Part shown: positions 57,209 to 64,000 of the stretch, piece after piece
How positions within the stretch are numbered: position 1 is the stretch's first letter
How the letters are laid out: each line of letters begins with the position of its first letter
Source: Leptolyngbya boryana PCC 6306
GTDB lineage: Bacteria > Cyanobacteriota > Cyanobacteriia > Leptolyngbyales > Leptolyngbyaceae
DNA length: 64,000 nt
Assembly (NCBI RefSeq): GCF_000353285.1
Contig: NZ_KB731324.1
Coordinates: 5,846,577 to 5,910,576 of the forward strand
Direction of reading: 5' to 3'
Made by a program: the position numbers and the translations under genes
The notes under the pieces: generated by a model
What the model saw: the letters and a program-made list of their open reading frames with translations, nothing else
Databases searched by the model: none
What the model was told of the DNA's origin: nothing

Positions 57209-57975
57209 GATGCTACCTCTTTTGATGGAAGAAGAATTTCAATGCGATCGCCGGGCTTTGGCTCAATCACAGTGGTCGATAGATTCGCTTGAGCCAGTTT
57301 TGCACGAAACTGATCGACTGTTCCGATGGCTTTGAGTAAAGAGTTCAAGATGCCTTCAAACTGAATATCTCCACCTGCTGCTGTGGGCAAAATCACTTGA
57401 GGTCGAACTTGTTGAGCAAGATTGACTCCACTTTCAGCACCTTTAATAATTGCGCCAACAAGCGGTAAAGCCAGATCGATTAAAGGAGTGATCACTACAT
57501 CGATCGGAGCTTTCAAGTTCTTGGGATGACTACCATGAGGCTCATAGTAGAGTGTGGTTCCCGTCGAAAGTTCGGTCAACAAGTAGCCATTTTCTTGTGT
57601 CCCAGGCCCAAGTTGAGATCCTAAAGTCGCTTGAATTTGAAGCTGATCTAACGTCCAGCTTTCTCCAGGCTTCAAGGCTGTAATCGATGTAAATCCGATC
57701 GCTTGGGCTACCTTTGCCGCACTAGGAGAACCAACAACTGGAATTGAGCGATCGAGCTTTTTCAAGGTTTCAGGATGAGCATGATCTTCAATCCCTTGCG
57801 AGAGCAGGATCAAATCGATGTTGTCAGGAATGGGGCGATCTTTCGATCGAGTTCCTTTGAACAGCCATCCGAGATTGCCAAACACTAATTCGCCAACGAG
57901 CCAGGGATCGAGCAGGATGCGCTTTCCAGCCAGTTCGATCAGCCAAGAATTGCTATCAAGCCAAGTAAGAAACAT
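57205..57975 (-). CDS. MBL-fold hydrolase-like protein (UlaG-type) with an altered metal motif
   Basis: 256 residues of metallo-beta-lactamase fold: MFLTWLDSNSWLIELAGKRI and LLDPWLVGELVFGNLGWLFK are the UlaG/RomA-type strands. The usual HxHxDH metal motif reads SQGIEDHAHPETL, with Gln in place of the first His while Asp-His and a later His remain. A conserved cyanobacterial/plastid group carries this variation. The activity is unknown and may be reduced or different. ATGA overlap to the downstream PCD gene. Confidence 0.8.
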   Translation of the reverse strand: MFLTWLDSNSWLIELAGKRILLDPWLVGELVFGNLGWLFKGTRSKDRPIPDNIDLILLSQGIEDHAHPETLKKLDRSIPVVGSPSAAKVAQAIGFTSITALKPGESWTLDQLQIQATLGSQLGPGTQENGYLLTELSTGTTLYYEPHGSHPKNLKAPIDVVITPLIDLALPLVGAIIKGAESGVNLAQQVRPQVILPTAAGGDIQFEGILNSLLKAIGTVDQFRAKLAQANLSTTVIEPKPGDRIEILLPSKEVAS

Positions 57976-58069
57976 TGTTTGCTGACCGGAAATTAATTAG
58001 CTTGCTTGCCAACTTACCTAGCGAATCAGTTCACAGGGTGCTGGCGCAAGAAGTCTATTGACCCTAATT

Positions 58070-58258
58070 TTAAACCTCGATCGTCTCTCCCAAGGTGGTG
58101 ACGCGATCGCCTTTGACTAATTTTCTTCCCCGTCTCGTTTCAATGGTTCCATTAACTTTGACTTCTCCAGCTTGAATCAGCATTTTTGCCTGCCCTCCAG
58201 TCTGGACTACGCCTTGAAATTTGAGAAATTGATCTAACTTAATTGTGTCTTCCATCAT
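58070..58258 (-). CDS. Small S4-domain RNA-binding protein
   Basis: 62 residues, almost exactly one S4 domain: IKLDQFLKFQGVVQTGGQAK then MLIQAGEVKVNGTIETRRGR. S4 domains bind structured RNA, often rRNA; free-standing versions (YaaA/RlbA-like) are widespread. The ATG directly abuts the stop of ycf46 (no gap), suggesting cotranscription. Two consecutive ATGs are present. Confidence 0.88.
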   Translation of the reverse strand: MMEDTIKLDQFLKFQGVVQTGGQAKMLIQAGEVKVNGTIETRRGRKLVKGDRVTTLGETIEV

Positions 58259-59782
58259 TTACTCGGGTTGTTGTAACTGTCGTTGAATGCGATCGCTCAA
58301 GGGACTATGTTTAGAAGCCATCCGAGCCTTGCCAGCCGCTGCCCAATCTTGCAAAAACTCAATCTGCTCTTTCGCAGTTCGGGCAAGTGGCACCATCTGA
58401 CTCGCGGATTCGAGAATGTCATCGGTGGTGAAATCCCGATTTTGACTAAATCCAATGTGCATGGCTTCGATCAATGTCTGCTCGATTTCGGCTCCTGAAA
58501 AGTCTGGAGTTTCGTAAGCTAAGCGATCGAGGTCATATTGTTTCAAATTGTGCGGACGCAGCCGAGACAGATGCACTGAAAAAATTGATTTCCGTTCTTC
58601 CTGAGTCGGCAATCCCACAAAGAAAATTTCATCAAATCGCCCTTTTCTCAGCATCTCTGGCGGCAAAGATTGAATGTTATTCGCAGTTGCCACGACAAAG
58701 ACAGGAGATTTTTTCTCAGCCATCCAAGTGATAAAAGTTCCGAAGACGCGGCTCGTTGTTCCCGCATCGCCTCGACTATCGACTCCTGCAAACGCTTTAT
58801 CGATCTCATCAATCCAAAGCACACAAGGCGCAAGCGCTTCTGCGAGTTGAATCATTTGACGAGTGCGCGATTCGGATTCTCCGACTAAGCCACCAAACAA
58901 ACGCCCAACATCCAAGCGCAGCAGCGGCAAATGCCAATGATGCGCGATCGCTTTTGCCGTTAAAGATTTTCCTGTCCCTTGAATGCCGACGAGCATTAAG
59001 CCTTTTGGGTGCGGTAATCCATATTGTCGAGCACGATCGCTAAATGATCCACCGCGCCGAATCAGCCAATCTTTGAGATTATCCAATCCGCCAATATCCG
59101 AAATCGCTTCCGTTGCGGGATAGAAATCGAGAATCTGAGTTTGCCGAATCGTTTGGCGTTTTTCTTCCAAAATCAATTCAATATCTTCAGAGCGCAGTTC
59201 GCTATGTAAGGCAAAAGCACGAGCGAGAACGCGCCGAATTCTCTCGATCGATAAACCCTGGCACGATCGCACCAAATCATCCAAATTCTTACTCTCAAGC
59301 TGCTGACCTGTAGCACTTAACAGTCGCTCAATCTCAGACTTAATATCTGCGGCTCCTGGCAGTGGAAACTCCAAAACGGTGAGCACTTCGGTCAGATCAT
59401 CGGGAATCGCAATCTGCGATGAAAGTAAAACTAAATTCTTAGGCTGAGACTTCAGCAATCGCGTTAAATTTCTCAATTTTCGCGAAATCGAAATGTCATC
59501 TAGAAACCGATGAAAGTCCCGCAAAATGAAAATCGCAGGCGCACTCATCGGCAGTTTTTCGACGAATTCTAAAGCTTGCAGCGGGTTGCGTTTCCCAAAT
59601 CCCACATCATTCGGATTGCCCTGATAGCCATCGACAAAATCCCAGGTGTAAACGGCACGATCGCCTTGAAGTTTCGCCGCTTGTGCGATCGCAGCTTCGA
59701 CTCGTTCTTCTTCACGAGTGGGGATGTAAATAATGGGGTAACGCGCCCGCAGCAGGAGATTAAATTCGTCGCTAAAACTCAT
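58259..59782 (-). CDS. ycf46: AAA+ ATPase, Ycf46-type
   Basis: 507 residues. The N-terminal half (residues 1-220) is a degenerate P-loop domain lacking a Walker A. The C-terminal AAA+ domain has Walker A GIQGTGKS (266-273), Walker [11 protein letters not shown] and the AAA sequence [20 protein letters not shown]. This two-domain, no-protease architecture matches Ycf46 of algal plastids and cyanobacteria, implicated in inorganic-carbon/photosynthetic regulation by the literature I recall. Exact function is unsettled. It follows yceD on the same strand with 39 bp between. Confidence 0.88.
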   Translation of the reverse strand: MSFSDEFNLLLRARYPIIYIPTREEERVEAAIAQAAKLQGDRAVYTWDFVDGYQGNPNDVGFGKRNPLQALEFVEKLPMSAPAIFILRDFHRFLDDISISRKLRNLTRLLKSQPKNLVLLSSQIAIPDDLTEVLTVLEFPLPGAADIKSEIERLLSATGQQLESKNLDDLVRSCQGLSIERIRRVLARAFALHSELRSEDIELILEEKRQTIRQTQILDFYPATEAISDIGGLDNLKDWLIRRGGSFSDRARQYGLPHPKGLMLVGIQGTGKSLTAKAIAHHWHLPLLRLDVGRLFGGLVGESESRTRQMIQLAEALAPCVLWIDEIDKAFAGVDSRGDAGTTSRVFGTFITWMAEKKSPVFVVATANNIQSLPPEMLRKGRFDEIFFVGLPTQEERKSIFSVHLSRLRPHNLKQYDLDRLAYETPDFSGAEIEQTLIEAMHIGFSQNRDFTTDDILESASQMVPLARTAKEQIEFLQDWAAAGKARMASKHSPLSDRIQRQLQQPE

Positions 59783-59821
59783 AGTTTCTTAAAGTACGGT
59801 CTTTCTATTACCGTACAACAC

Positions 59822-60322
59822 TCAATTGAGTTTTCCTTTCAATGACTGCAAGGATGCCCAGCGTTGATCGATGCCTGGGTTCTTCACTTCATCTGCTACC
59901 TCAATGCCCGCACAGTCTTGCTGACAGAGTTGGCGCTGCGGAATTTCCAGGGAAAGCTGCTCATAGAGCCAACTTTCTGGATCAAAGTAACCGTGCGGCG
60001 GCAAGGTTTCGACCAGATCATCCATCGATAAATCTTGATCCAGTGGGAGTTCGTCGAGTTGATCAGCCGTTTCATCGAGCCAAATCAATTCACTCGGCTC
60101 GATCTCTAATCGATGATTAAATTGCTGCAAACAACGATGACACGTTAAGGTGACGATCGTTTCAGCGTGAGCCGAGACTTCGAGAAAATTCCCTCGGTGA
60201 GCCACCTTCAGCCAGCCTTGAACCGGAGTCAGCGTTTTGAGATCTTTGAGGAGGGTTTTGAACTCAATCTTCTGGGTTTGTTCAGGGCACTGAGTCAGCC
60301 GAGGAATATGAATCGCTTCCAT
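59822..60322 (-). CDS. yceD: YceD/DUF177 family protein (23S rRNA accumulation)
   Basis: 166 residues from ATG 60322 (MEAIHIPRLTQ); a start at 60358 would add 12 residues of no similarity. DUF177 features: TCHRCLQQFNHRLEIEPSEL (CxxC) and a C-terminal CQQDCAGI pair that completes a possible metal site. Known role in Escherichia coli and plants: 23S rRNA processing/accumulation. An acidic stretch (DETADQLDELPLDQDLSMDD) lies between. Immediate neighbour of ycf46. Confidence 0.87.
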   Translation of the reverse strand: MEAIHIPRLTQCPEQTQKIEFKTLLKDLKTLTPVQGWLKVAHRGNFLEVSAHAETIVTLTCHRCLQQFNHRLEIEPSELIWLDETADQLDELPLDQDLSMDDLVETLPPHGYFDPESWLYEQLSLEIPQRQLCQQDCAGIEVADEVKNPGIDQRWASLQSLKGKLN

Positions 60323-60634
60323 GATGTTTCTTAGAGTCGTAATCGTTCTGATCAGCATCCAGCTTTCAGAACATGTTCAGCAGTAAAGAGTCGAGTCGAA
60401 AAAGTGAAAGAAATGACCGAATCGCGATTGCAAAACCGCTCGATTTCAAGTGCAGCACGAGGGCGATTAGGCTAAAAATCTTCAAGCGTTAATCGCAGTG
60501 TTATTGCCTGTGTTATCAGAAATCTGTCTCACAAGGCTGTGCTGTTCGTACATCTATCAAACCAAAAGCGGCAGATTTGTTTTCTAAACCACAAAATCTC
60601 CCGCTTCTCTTAGTTTATCGAATTTTAGAACTTG
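60323..60634. other. Intergenic region between jag and yceD
   Basis: About 310 bp of the minus-strand array with no gene. It breaks the array and should hold a promoter for yceD-ycf46. I see no RNA gene, hairpin or clear promoter. Confidence 0.45.
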
Positions 60635-61138
60635 CTAGTCTCCGTCGGAACCCGCTCCAACTAGCTTCACGACTAATCGTCGATCGGGTTCTTGTCCGCG
60701 ACTGAAGGTTTCGATATCCTCGCTCCCTTGCAAAATCGAATGCACCTGTCTTCGTTCTGCTGAAGAGAGCGATTTGATCTCATACTCTCTTCCCGTCTCA
60801 CGAACTTCTGCCGCTGCATTTTCAGCAATTTCGAGCAGTTCTTGATGCCGTTTTTCACGATAGCCGTTTAGCTCGATCGTATAAGCCATCTGTTCGCTTT
60901 GCCCAATGTTCAGAATCGAACTTGCTAAATACTGAATCGAATCTAAAACTGCACCTTTACTGCCCAGCAGTGCTTCGAGCTGATTCGGCTGGAGGGCAGT
61001 ATGGTCGATCGTCAACCAGCAGCTTTTCTCAGCAAATGTTTCTCGTACTTCGGCAGTTACGGTTGCCGGAAAATCAGCGAACTTCAGGAAGGTTTCCAGC
61101 CATTGCTGACCTCGCTGCTGTAATTGAGTCTCAGCCAT
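60635..61138 (-). CDS. khpB: Jag/KhpB-type RNA-binding protein (KH and R3H domains)
   Basis: 167 residues from ATG 61138 (MAETQLQQRGQQW). KH domain at about 70-100 (LEALLGSKGAVLDSIQYLAS) and a C-terminal R3H region (EIKSLSSAERRQVHSILQG, EDIETFSRGQEPDRRLVVKL). The Jag N-terminal membrane-linked domain is short or absent, as usual in cyanobacteria. Known role: KhpB/Jag with YidC in the rpmH-rnpA-yidC cluster; binds small RNAs in Gram-positives. It lies 12 bp after yidC. Confidence 0.9.
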   Translation of the reverse strand: MAETQLQQRGQQWLETFLKFADFPATVTAEVRETFAEKSCWLTIDHTALQPNQLEALLGSKGAVLDSIQYLASSILNIGQSEQMAYTIELNGYREKRHQELLEIAENAAAEVRETGREYEIKSLSSAERRQVHSILQGSEDIETFSRGQEPDRRLVVKLVGAGSDGD

Positions 61139-61150
61139 ACGTCCAACCAA

Positions 61151-62314
61151 TTATGCTTTTTTCTTACGACCGGGTTCAAACGGCAGAGAATCATCTCCAC
61201 CTTCTTTATCTTTCTTCGCTCCACCCCCTGCTTTTGCCGTCGCCGCAGCTTCGGCATCCACCAGCTTCTGGAGATGTTCAGGCAAAGGTTCACGCGACAA
61301 AATGAAAGTTTGAGCCGTCTGGAAAATGTTCGCCAGCACCATGTACATCAACACACCCGCAGGCAAGGGGAAGAACAAGAACATGCCAGAGAAAATCACA
61401 GGCGTAATCTTATTCACTGTGTCTTGCTGAGCATTACCCGTTGAGCCTTGACCGGAAATCAATTGACTGATGTAAAGGCTAATCCCAAAGAACAGCACCA
61501 TCCCAATGATGTCCCAGTGCAATGTGCCATCTGGATCGATCGCGCCGACGTGACCTAGCTGATCGATGAACAGGAATCCTTTATCGGCTGCCAGTCCAGG
61601 AATAAACGCTTGAACCGTTGCATCTCCGGGCTGAAGAGCTTCGATCGTGCCATCCTCATTAATCTTGATGCGCTCCGCTCCAACCGTTGCTTTGAACTTC
61701 GGAACTAAACGACTGTCAGGATACTCAGATTGCAGGGCACTAAATGGCTTGCCTTCGACGGTTTGAAACTCGATTTTCGTTTTCTCACCGACGGCGAGCT
61801 TTGTCCCAGCAGGAGCGATCGCAGTAATTTTTGAGTGAACGCCATCTGCCAAGTAAATATTCTGAGGGGCAGTAATAAAAGCTTGCGGTGCAACTTGTTC
61901 AACTTGAGCCTGAGGCGCAATTTGAAAATTCACCGTGTAAGGCACATCCGAGAAAGGCGATCCTCTCAGAGTCGCAAACAAGGCAAAGAGAATGGGCATC
62001 TGCAACACAACAGGCAAACAGCCTGCTAGAGGATTACCAAACTCCTTGTAAAGCGCACTCATTTCTTCCTGCTGTTTGGCAGGATCGTCTTTATATTTCG
62101 CCTGAACTTCTTTCACGCGCTTTTGCATGACCGGCTGAGTCACCTTCATGCGACGCATACTACGGATGGAACCAGCACTCAAGGGATAGAGGGCAAAGCG
62201 AATGACTAAAGTCAACGCCACGATCGCCAAACCATAGCTCGGCACGATCCCATAGAAAAAATCCAGGATCGGCAGCATCACGTTATTGGATAGGAAGCTA
62301 ACACCAAAGTCCAT
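61151..62314 (-). CDS. yidC: Membrane protein insertase YidC/Alb3/Oxa1
   Basis: 387 residues. The insertase core has five hydrophobic helices and motifs such as [60 protein letters not shown] and the late [21 protein letters not shown] periplasmic/lumenal loop of about 140 residues (residues 135-260) separates helices 2 and 3, longer than in Gram-positive YidC and typical of cyanobacteria. It inserts membrane proteins with or without SecYEG. Fits the conserved rpmH-rnpA-yidC-jag order. Ends with a Lys-rich tail ([17 protein letters not shown]). Confidence 0.95.
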   Translation of the reverse strand: MDFGVSFLSNNVMLPILDFFYGIVPSYGLAIVALTLVIRFALYPLSAGSIRSMRRMKVTQPVMQKRVKEVQAKYKDDPAKQQEEMSALYKEFGNPLAGCLPVVLQMPILFALFATLRGSPFSDVPYTVNFQIAPQAQVEQVAPQAFITAPQNIYLADGVHSKITAIAPAGTKLAVGEKTKIEFQTVEGKPFSALQSEYPDSRLVPKFKATVGAERIKINEDGTIEALQPGDATVQAFIPGLAADKGFLFIDQLGHVGAIDPDGTLHWDIIGMVLFFGISLYISQLISGQGSTGNAQQDTVNKITPVIFSGMFLFFPLPAGVLMYMVLANIFQTAQTFILSREPLPEHLQKLVDAEAAATAKAGGGAKKDKEGGDDSLPFEPGRKKKA

Positions 62315-62411
62315 TCGCTTTACGTCTACCTAATAGGATCTAAAGTTTGACTGTGACAATTCCTGAGGCAATTTTTGTCAAATGCTTAAATTGTCAAATA
62401 CAGTGTAGCGT

Positions 62412-62810
62412 CTAGGGTTGACTTCCGAGACTTCCACTGACTTTTTTGGCGCGCTCAGAAAGCCGCTCGTTAATGAAATCGTAAACGTCCCGAAACTTAG
62501 GCACAGCGCGTAGTTCAACACGGCTGCCATCTCGAAGCGTCAACACCATATCGCCGTAAGATCCGATCCCACGCGGTACGGTTACGACCTTCGTAATTTC
62601 GGAATAAATCACGTCGGCACGATCGCGCCCTTGCCAGCCGCCCGTCACACTGATCCGTCGATTCGTAATCCGATAGCGCAACCAAAGGGCACGCACGATC
62701 GCACCAACGGTCAACGGCAAGCAAATCACCGTGAACCCAAGCAGCACATTGATAATGAGATCCCCCATGTGAGGGCCACCTTCGTAGAAGACTTCTTCTT
62801 TAACTGCCAT
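62412..62810 (-). CDS. PH-domain (bPH2/DUF304-like) membrane protein
   Basis: 132 residues: two adjacent hydrophobic stretches near the N terminus (LIINVLLGFTVICLPLTVGA, IVRALWLRYRITNRRISVTG) and a bacterial PH-like domain (RADVIYSEITKVVTVPRGIG, MVLTLRDGSRVELRAVPKFR). Function unknown; commonly found between rnpA and yidC in cyanobacteria. Its start overlaps the end of rnpA by 11 bp, so translation is probably coupled. Confidence 0.85.
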   Translation of the reverse strand: MAVKEEVFYEGGPHMGDLIINVLLGFTVICLPLTVGAIVRALWLRYRITNRRISVTGGWQGRDRADVIYSEITKVVTVPRGIGSYGDMVLTLRDGSRVELRAVPKFRDVYDFINERLSERAKKVSGSLGSQP

Positions 62811-63147
62811 TCAGCACCTCAGCTTTTATCAATAACTGCTCTAATTCTTGCAGATATTGAGGGTAATCACACTCAACCGCCTCGATCCGGACTCCGATCA
62901 CGATCGAGAATCCAGCGTTCAGACGCGGCAAGAAATTCCGCAAAATTGCTCTCACTTGACGTTTAATTCGGTTGCGAATGACGGCTCGCTTGCTGACCTT
63001 TTTGCTGATTGAAATGCCAATCTGGGTCGGTTGCTCAGGCGTTTTTAGCACTCTGAGCGTAAAACAGCGCGATCCTCGACGAAATCCGCGCTGATAAACA
63101 GCATCAAAATCTCGTCGATGTCTGAGCCTATTTTCCTGAGGTAACAA
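62800..63147 (-). CDS. rnpA: Ribonuclease P protein component
   Basis: 115 residues from a TTG start at 63147; LPQENRLRHRRDFDAVYQRG is the usual N terminus, and no upstream in-frame ATG precedes it before the rpmH stop. The RNR motif is SKRAVIRNRIKRQVRAILRN. It binds RNase P RNA and tRNA precursors. It is separated from rpmH by a single base and overlaps the PH-domain gene by 11 bp. Confidence 0.95.
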   Translation of the reverse strand: MLPQENRLRHRRDFDAVYQRGFRRGSRCFTLRVLKTPEQPTQIGISISKKVSKRAVIRNRIKRQVRAILRNFLPRLNAGFSIVIGVRIEAVECDYPQYLQELEQLLIKAEVLNGS

Positions 63148-63148
63148 C

Positions 63149-63295
63149 TCAAGAAGTCGAAACCGAGAGGCGAAGCCGCCCTTTGCGACGACGCGCTTGA
63201 ATGACTTTCTGTCCGTTTTTGGTTCGCATCCGAGCGCGAAATCCCGATACTCGTCTGCGTTTGCGGCTTGTTCCGCCGAGGGTACGCTTCGTCAT
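63149..63295 (-). CDS. rpmH: 50S ribosomal protein L34
   Basis: 48 residues from ATG 63295: [40 protein letters not shown], exactly the L34 length and signature. A start at 63358 upstream would add a 21-residue hydrophobic leader that L34 never has. First gene of the rpmH-rnpA-PH-yidC-jag cluster; a terminator for the preceding DUF2808 gene lies just upstream. Confidence 0.97.
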   Translation of the reverse strand: MTKRTLGGTSRKRRRVSGFRARMRTKNGQKVIQARRRKGRLRLSVSTS

Positions 63296-63328
63296 GTCCG
63301 TGGCTCCAGTGAATAATAAATCCCAAGC

Positions 63329-63367
63329 AAAAAAATAGTAGACTGCGGGAAAAGTCACAGTCTACTA
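63329..63367 (-). terminator. Rho-independent terminator of the DUF2808 gene
   Basis: Minus strand: TAGTAGACTG pairs with CAGTCTACTA around a loop of 12 bases, followed by seven T. It lies 19 bp after the DUF2808 stop and 34 bp before the rpmH start, so the rpmH promoter must overlap it or be very close. Confidence 0.88.
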
Positions 63368-63385
63368 GAGTATCATGATTTTCGG

Positions 63386-63898
63386 TTACTGAATCGTAAC
63401 GATCCAGGTTCCAAGATCCCGCAGAAGAGGAACATCTCCAGGGGTGAGGATGCGACAGTTGAAGTAGAACATGCCGCCGCTATTGGGATTCTTGACGTTT
63501 GAGAAGATGATTTCGACATTGGAACCTGCCGGAACAGGTTCTTTCGGGAAAATCTCAATCACGTAGTTTTCTTTCTCCCATTTGACTTCATCGATCGCAA
63601 CTTTTTTGTCATTGACCAAAAGTTCAACTTCTTTCGGATCGAACGTGCCTTTGAAGTAGTTGGGGTAGTCGATCGCAAATTGAGCGATCGCGAGTTTCAC
63701 TTTTTCTCGCCCGATGCGAAACCGATAGCGATCCCAGGAGCCGCTATTTCCACCAAAGTCGAGTCGATAGCTGAGTTGGTTTTTCGCTTCAACGCCGCTG
63801 AAGATTGTCAATCCGGGCAGACCTTGAGCGAACGCAACCAGGGGAGCCGCAGCGATTAAGCTTCCCGCAATCGCGAGAGTTGAAACCGTGCGACGCAT
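63386..63898 (-). CDS. DUF2808 exported protein
   Basis: 170 residues from ATG 63898 (MRRTVSTLAIAG) with AAAGGA about 7 bases upstream; a start at 63949 would place the signal sequence internally. Signal peptide cleavage near AFAQ. The mature part (YRLDFGGNSGSWDRYRFRIG, AIAQFAIDYPNYFKGTFDPK, VKNPNSGGMFYFNCRIL) fits DUF2808, a cyanobacterium-specific exported family of unknown function. The last 100 bp of the window upstream of it show no gene. Confidence 0.85.
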   Translation of the reverse strand: MRRTVSTLAIAGSLIAAAPLVAFAQGLPGLTIFSGVEAKNQLSYRLDFGGNSGSWDRYRFRIGREKVKLAIAQFAIDYPNYFKGTFDPKEVELLVNDKKVAIDEVKWEKENYVIEIFPKEPVPAGSNVEIIFSNVKNPNSGGMFYFNCRILTPGDVPLLRDLGTWIVTIQ

Positions 63899-64000
63899 TG
63901 AACATCCTTTCAGCAGCATAGAAAAAAATAGATTAGGGGTTAAGTTCATTCAACATTGAGATTAGCAGGAACTGTTGCGTGAGGGGCTACTCCACGGCGA

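Noticed and set aside
63149..63358. Longer 69-residue version of L34
   Set aside because: The added leader is hydrophobic and unlike any L34, and it would overlap the upstream terminator.

Overview
This window is chromosomal DNA of a cyanobacterium. The octamer GCGATCGC and close variants (HIP1 sites) recur throughout. Many genes belong to cyanobacterial families: a PlmA-type GntR regulator, Ycf46, an FtsH3-like protease, DUF3288, DUF2808, a GlgA2-type glycogen synthase and a Delta9-type acyl desaturase. The rRNA operon has the order 16S - tRNA-Ile(GAU) - tRNA-Ala(UGC) - 23S - 5S. A filamentous Leptolyngbya-like organism fits, but the genus cannot be fixed from sequence reading alone.

Layout. 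1-11.1 kb: the 3' end of a large hemagglutinin-like surface/secreted protein, tatA, a clpC paralogue, arfB, a type IA topoisomerase, a GNAT acetyltransferase followed by an attC-like inverted repeat, an antitoxin with an internally deleted VapC toxin, a PlmA-like regulator and a dienelactone hydrolase. 11.1-22.4 kb: an S1-domain protein, a TPR protein, a coupled glycosyltransferase/aminodeoxychorismate-lyase-like pair, a tandem partial duplication of ftsH followed by intact ftsH, then metH. 22.4-24.8 kb is a small accessory patch: a papain-fold toxin that has lost its start codon, its presumed immunity gene, and a tandem ~110-bp repeat split by a frameshifted IS4-family element. 24.9-32.5 kb: a solute-binding protein, two TPR/kinase genes, small exported or unknown proteins, a polysaccharide deacetylase remnant and an adenylate kinase-like protein without a P-loop. 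32.6-44.6 kb: a response regulator, glycogen/alpha-glucan genes (malQ, glgA, a GH57 enzyme), nudix-ridA, a cobalamin riboswitch ahead of an unknown gene and an acyl desaturase, puuE-like and pepF. 44.6-50.5 kb: an SSB-like gene and the rRNA operon on the minus strand, with a recognisable promoter. 50.5-55.9 kb: glyQ, a decayed cytosine-C5 DNA methyltransferase, serA, prmA and an HD-domain gene. 55.9-64 kb: a minus-strand housekeeping array (rpmH, rnpA, a PH-domain gene, yidC, jag/khpB, yceD, ycf46, S4, an MBL-fold gene, a PCD gene) framed by a RodZ-like gene and a DUF2808 gene.

How the genes work together. rpmH-rnpA-PH-yidC-jag is the conserved ribosome/RNase P/membrane-insertion cluster. glgA, malQ and the GH57 enzyme belong to storage glucan metabolism. 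clpC, ftsH and pepF are protein turnover functions. The points most worth a second look are: the duplicated FtsH promoter plus N-terminal domain, which ends by a Trp-to-stop change exactly before the second membrane helix; the B12 riboswitch in front of a leader ORF, an unknown protein and a desaturase; the start-less papain-fold toxin with its immunity gene; the collapsed VapC; and the methyltransferase wreck. Several accessory loci are clearly in decay.
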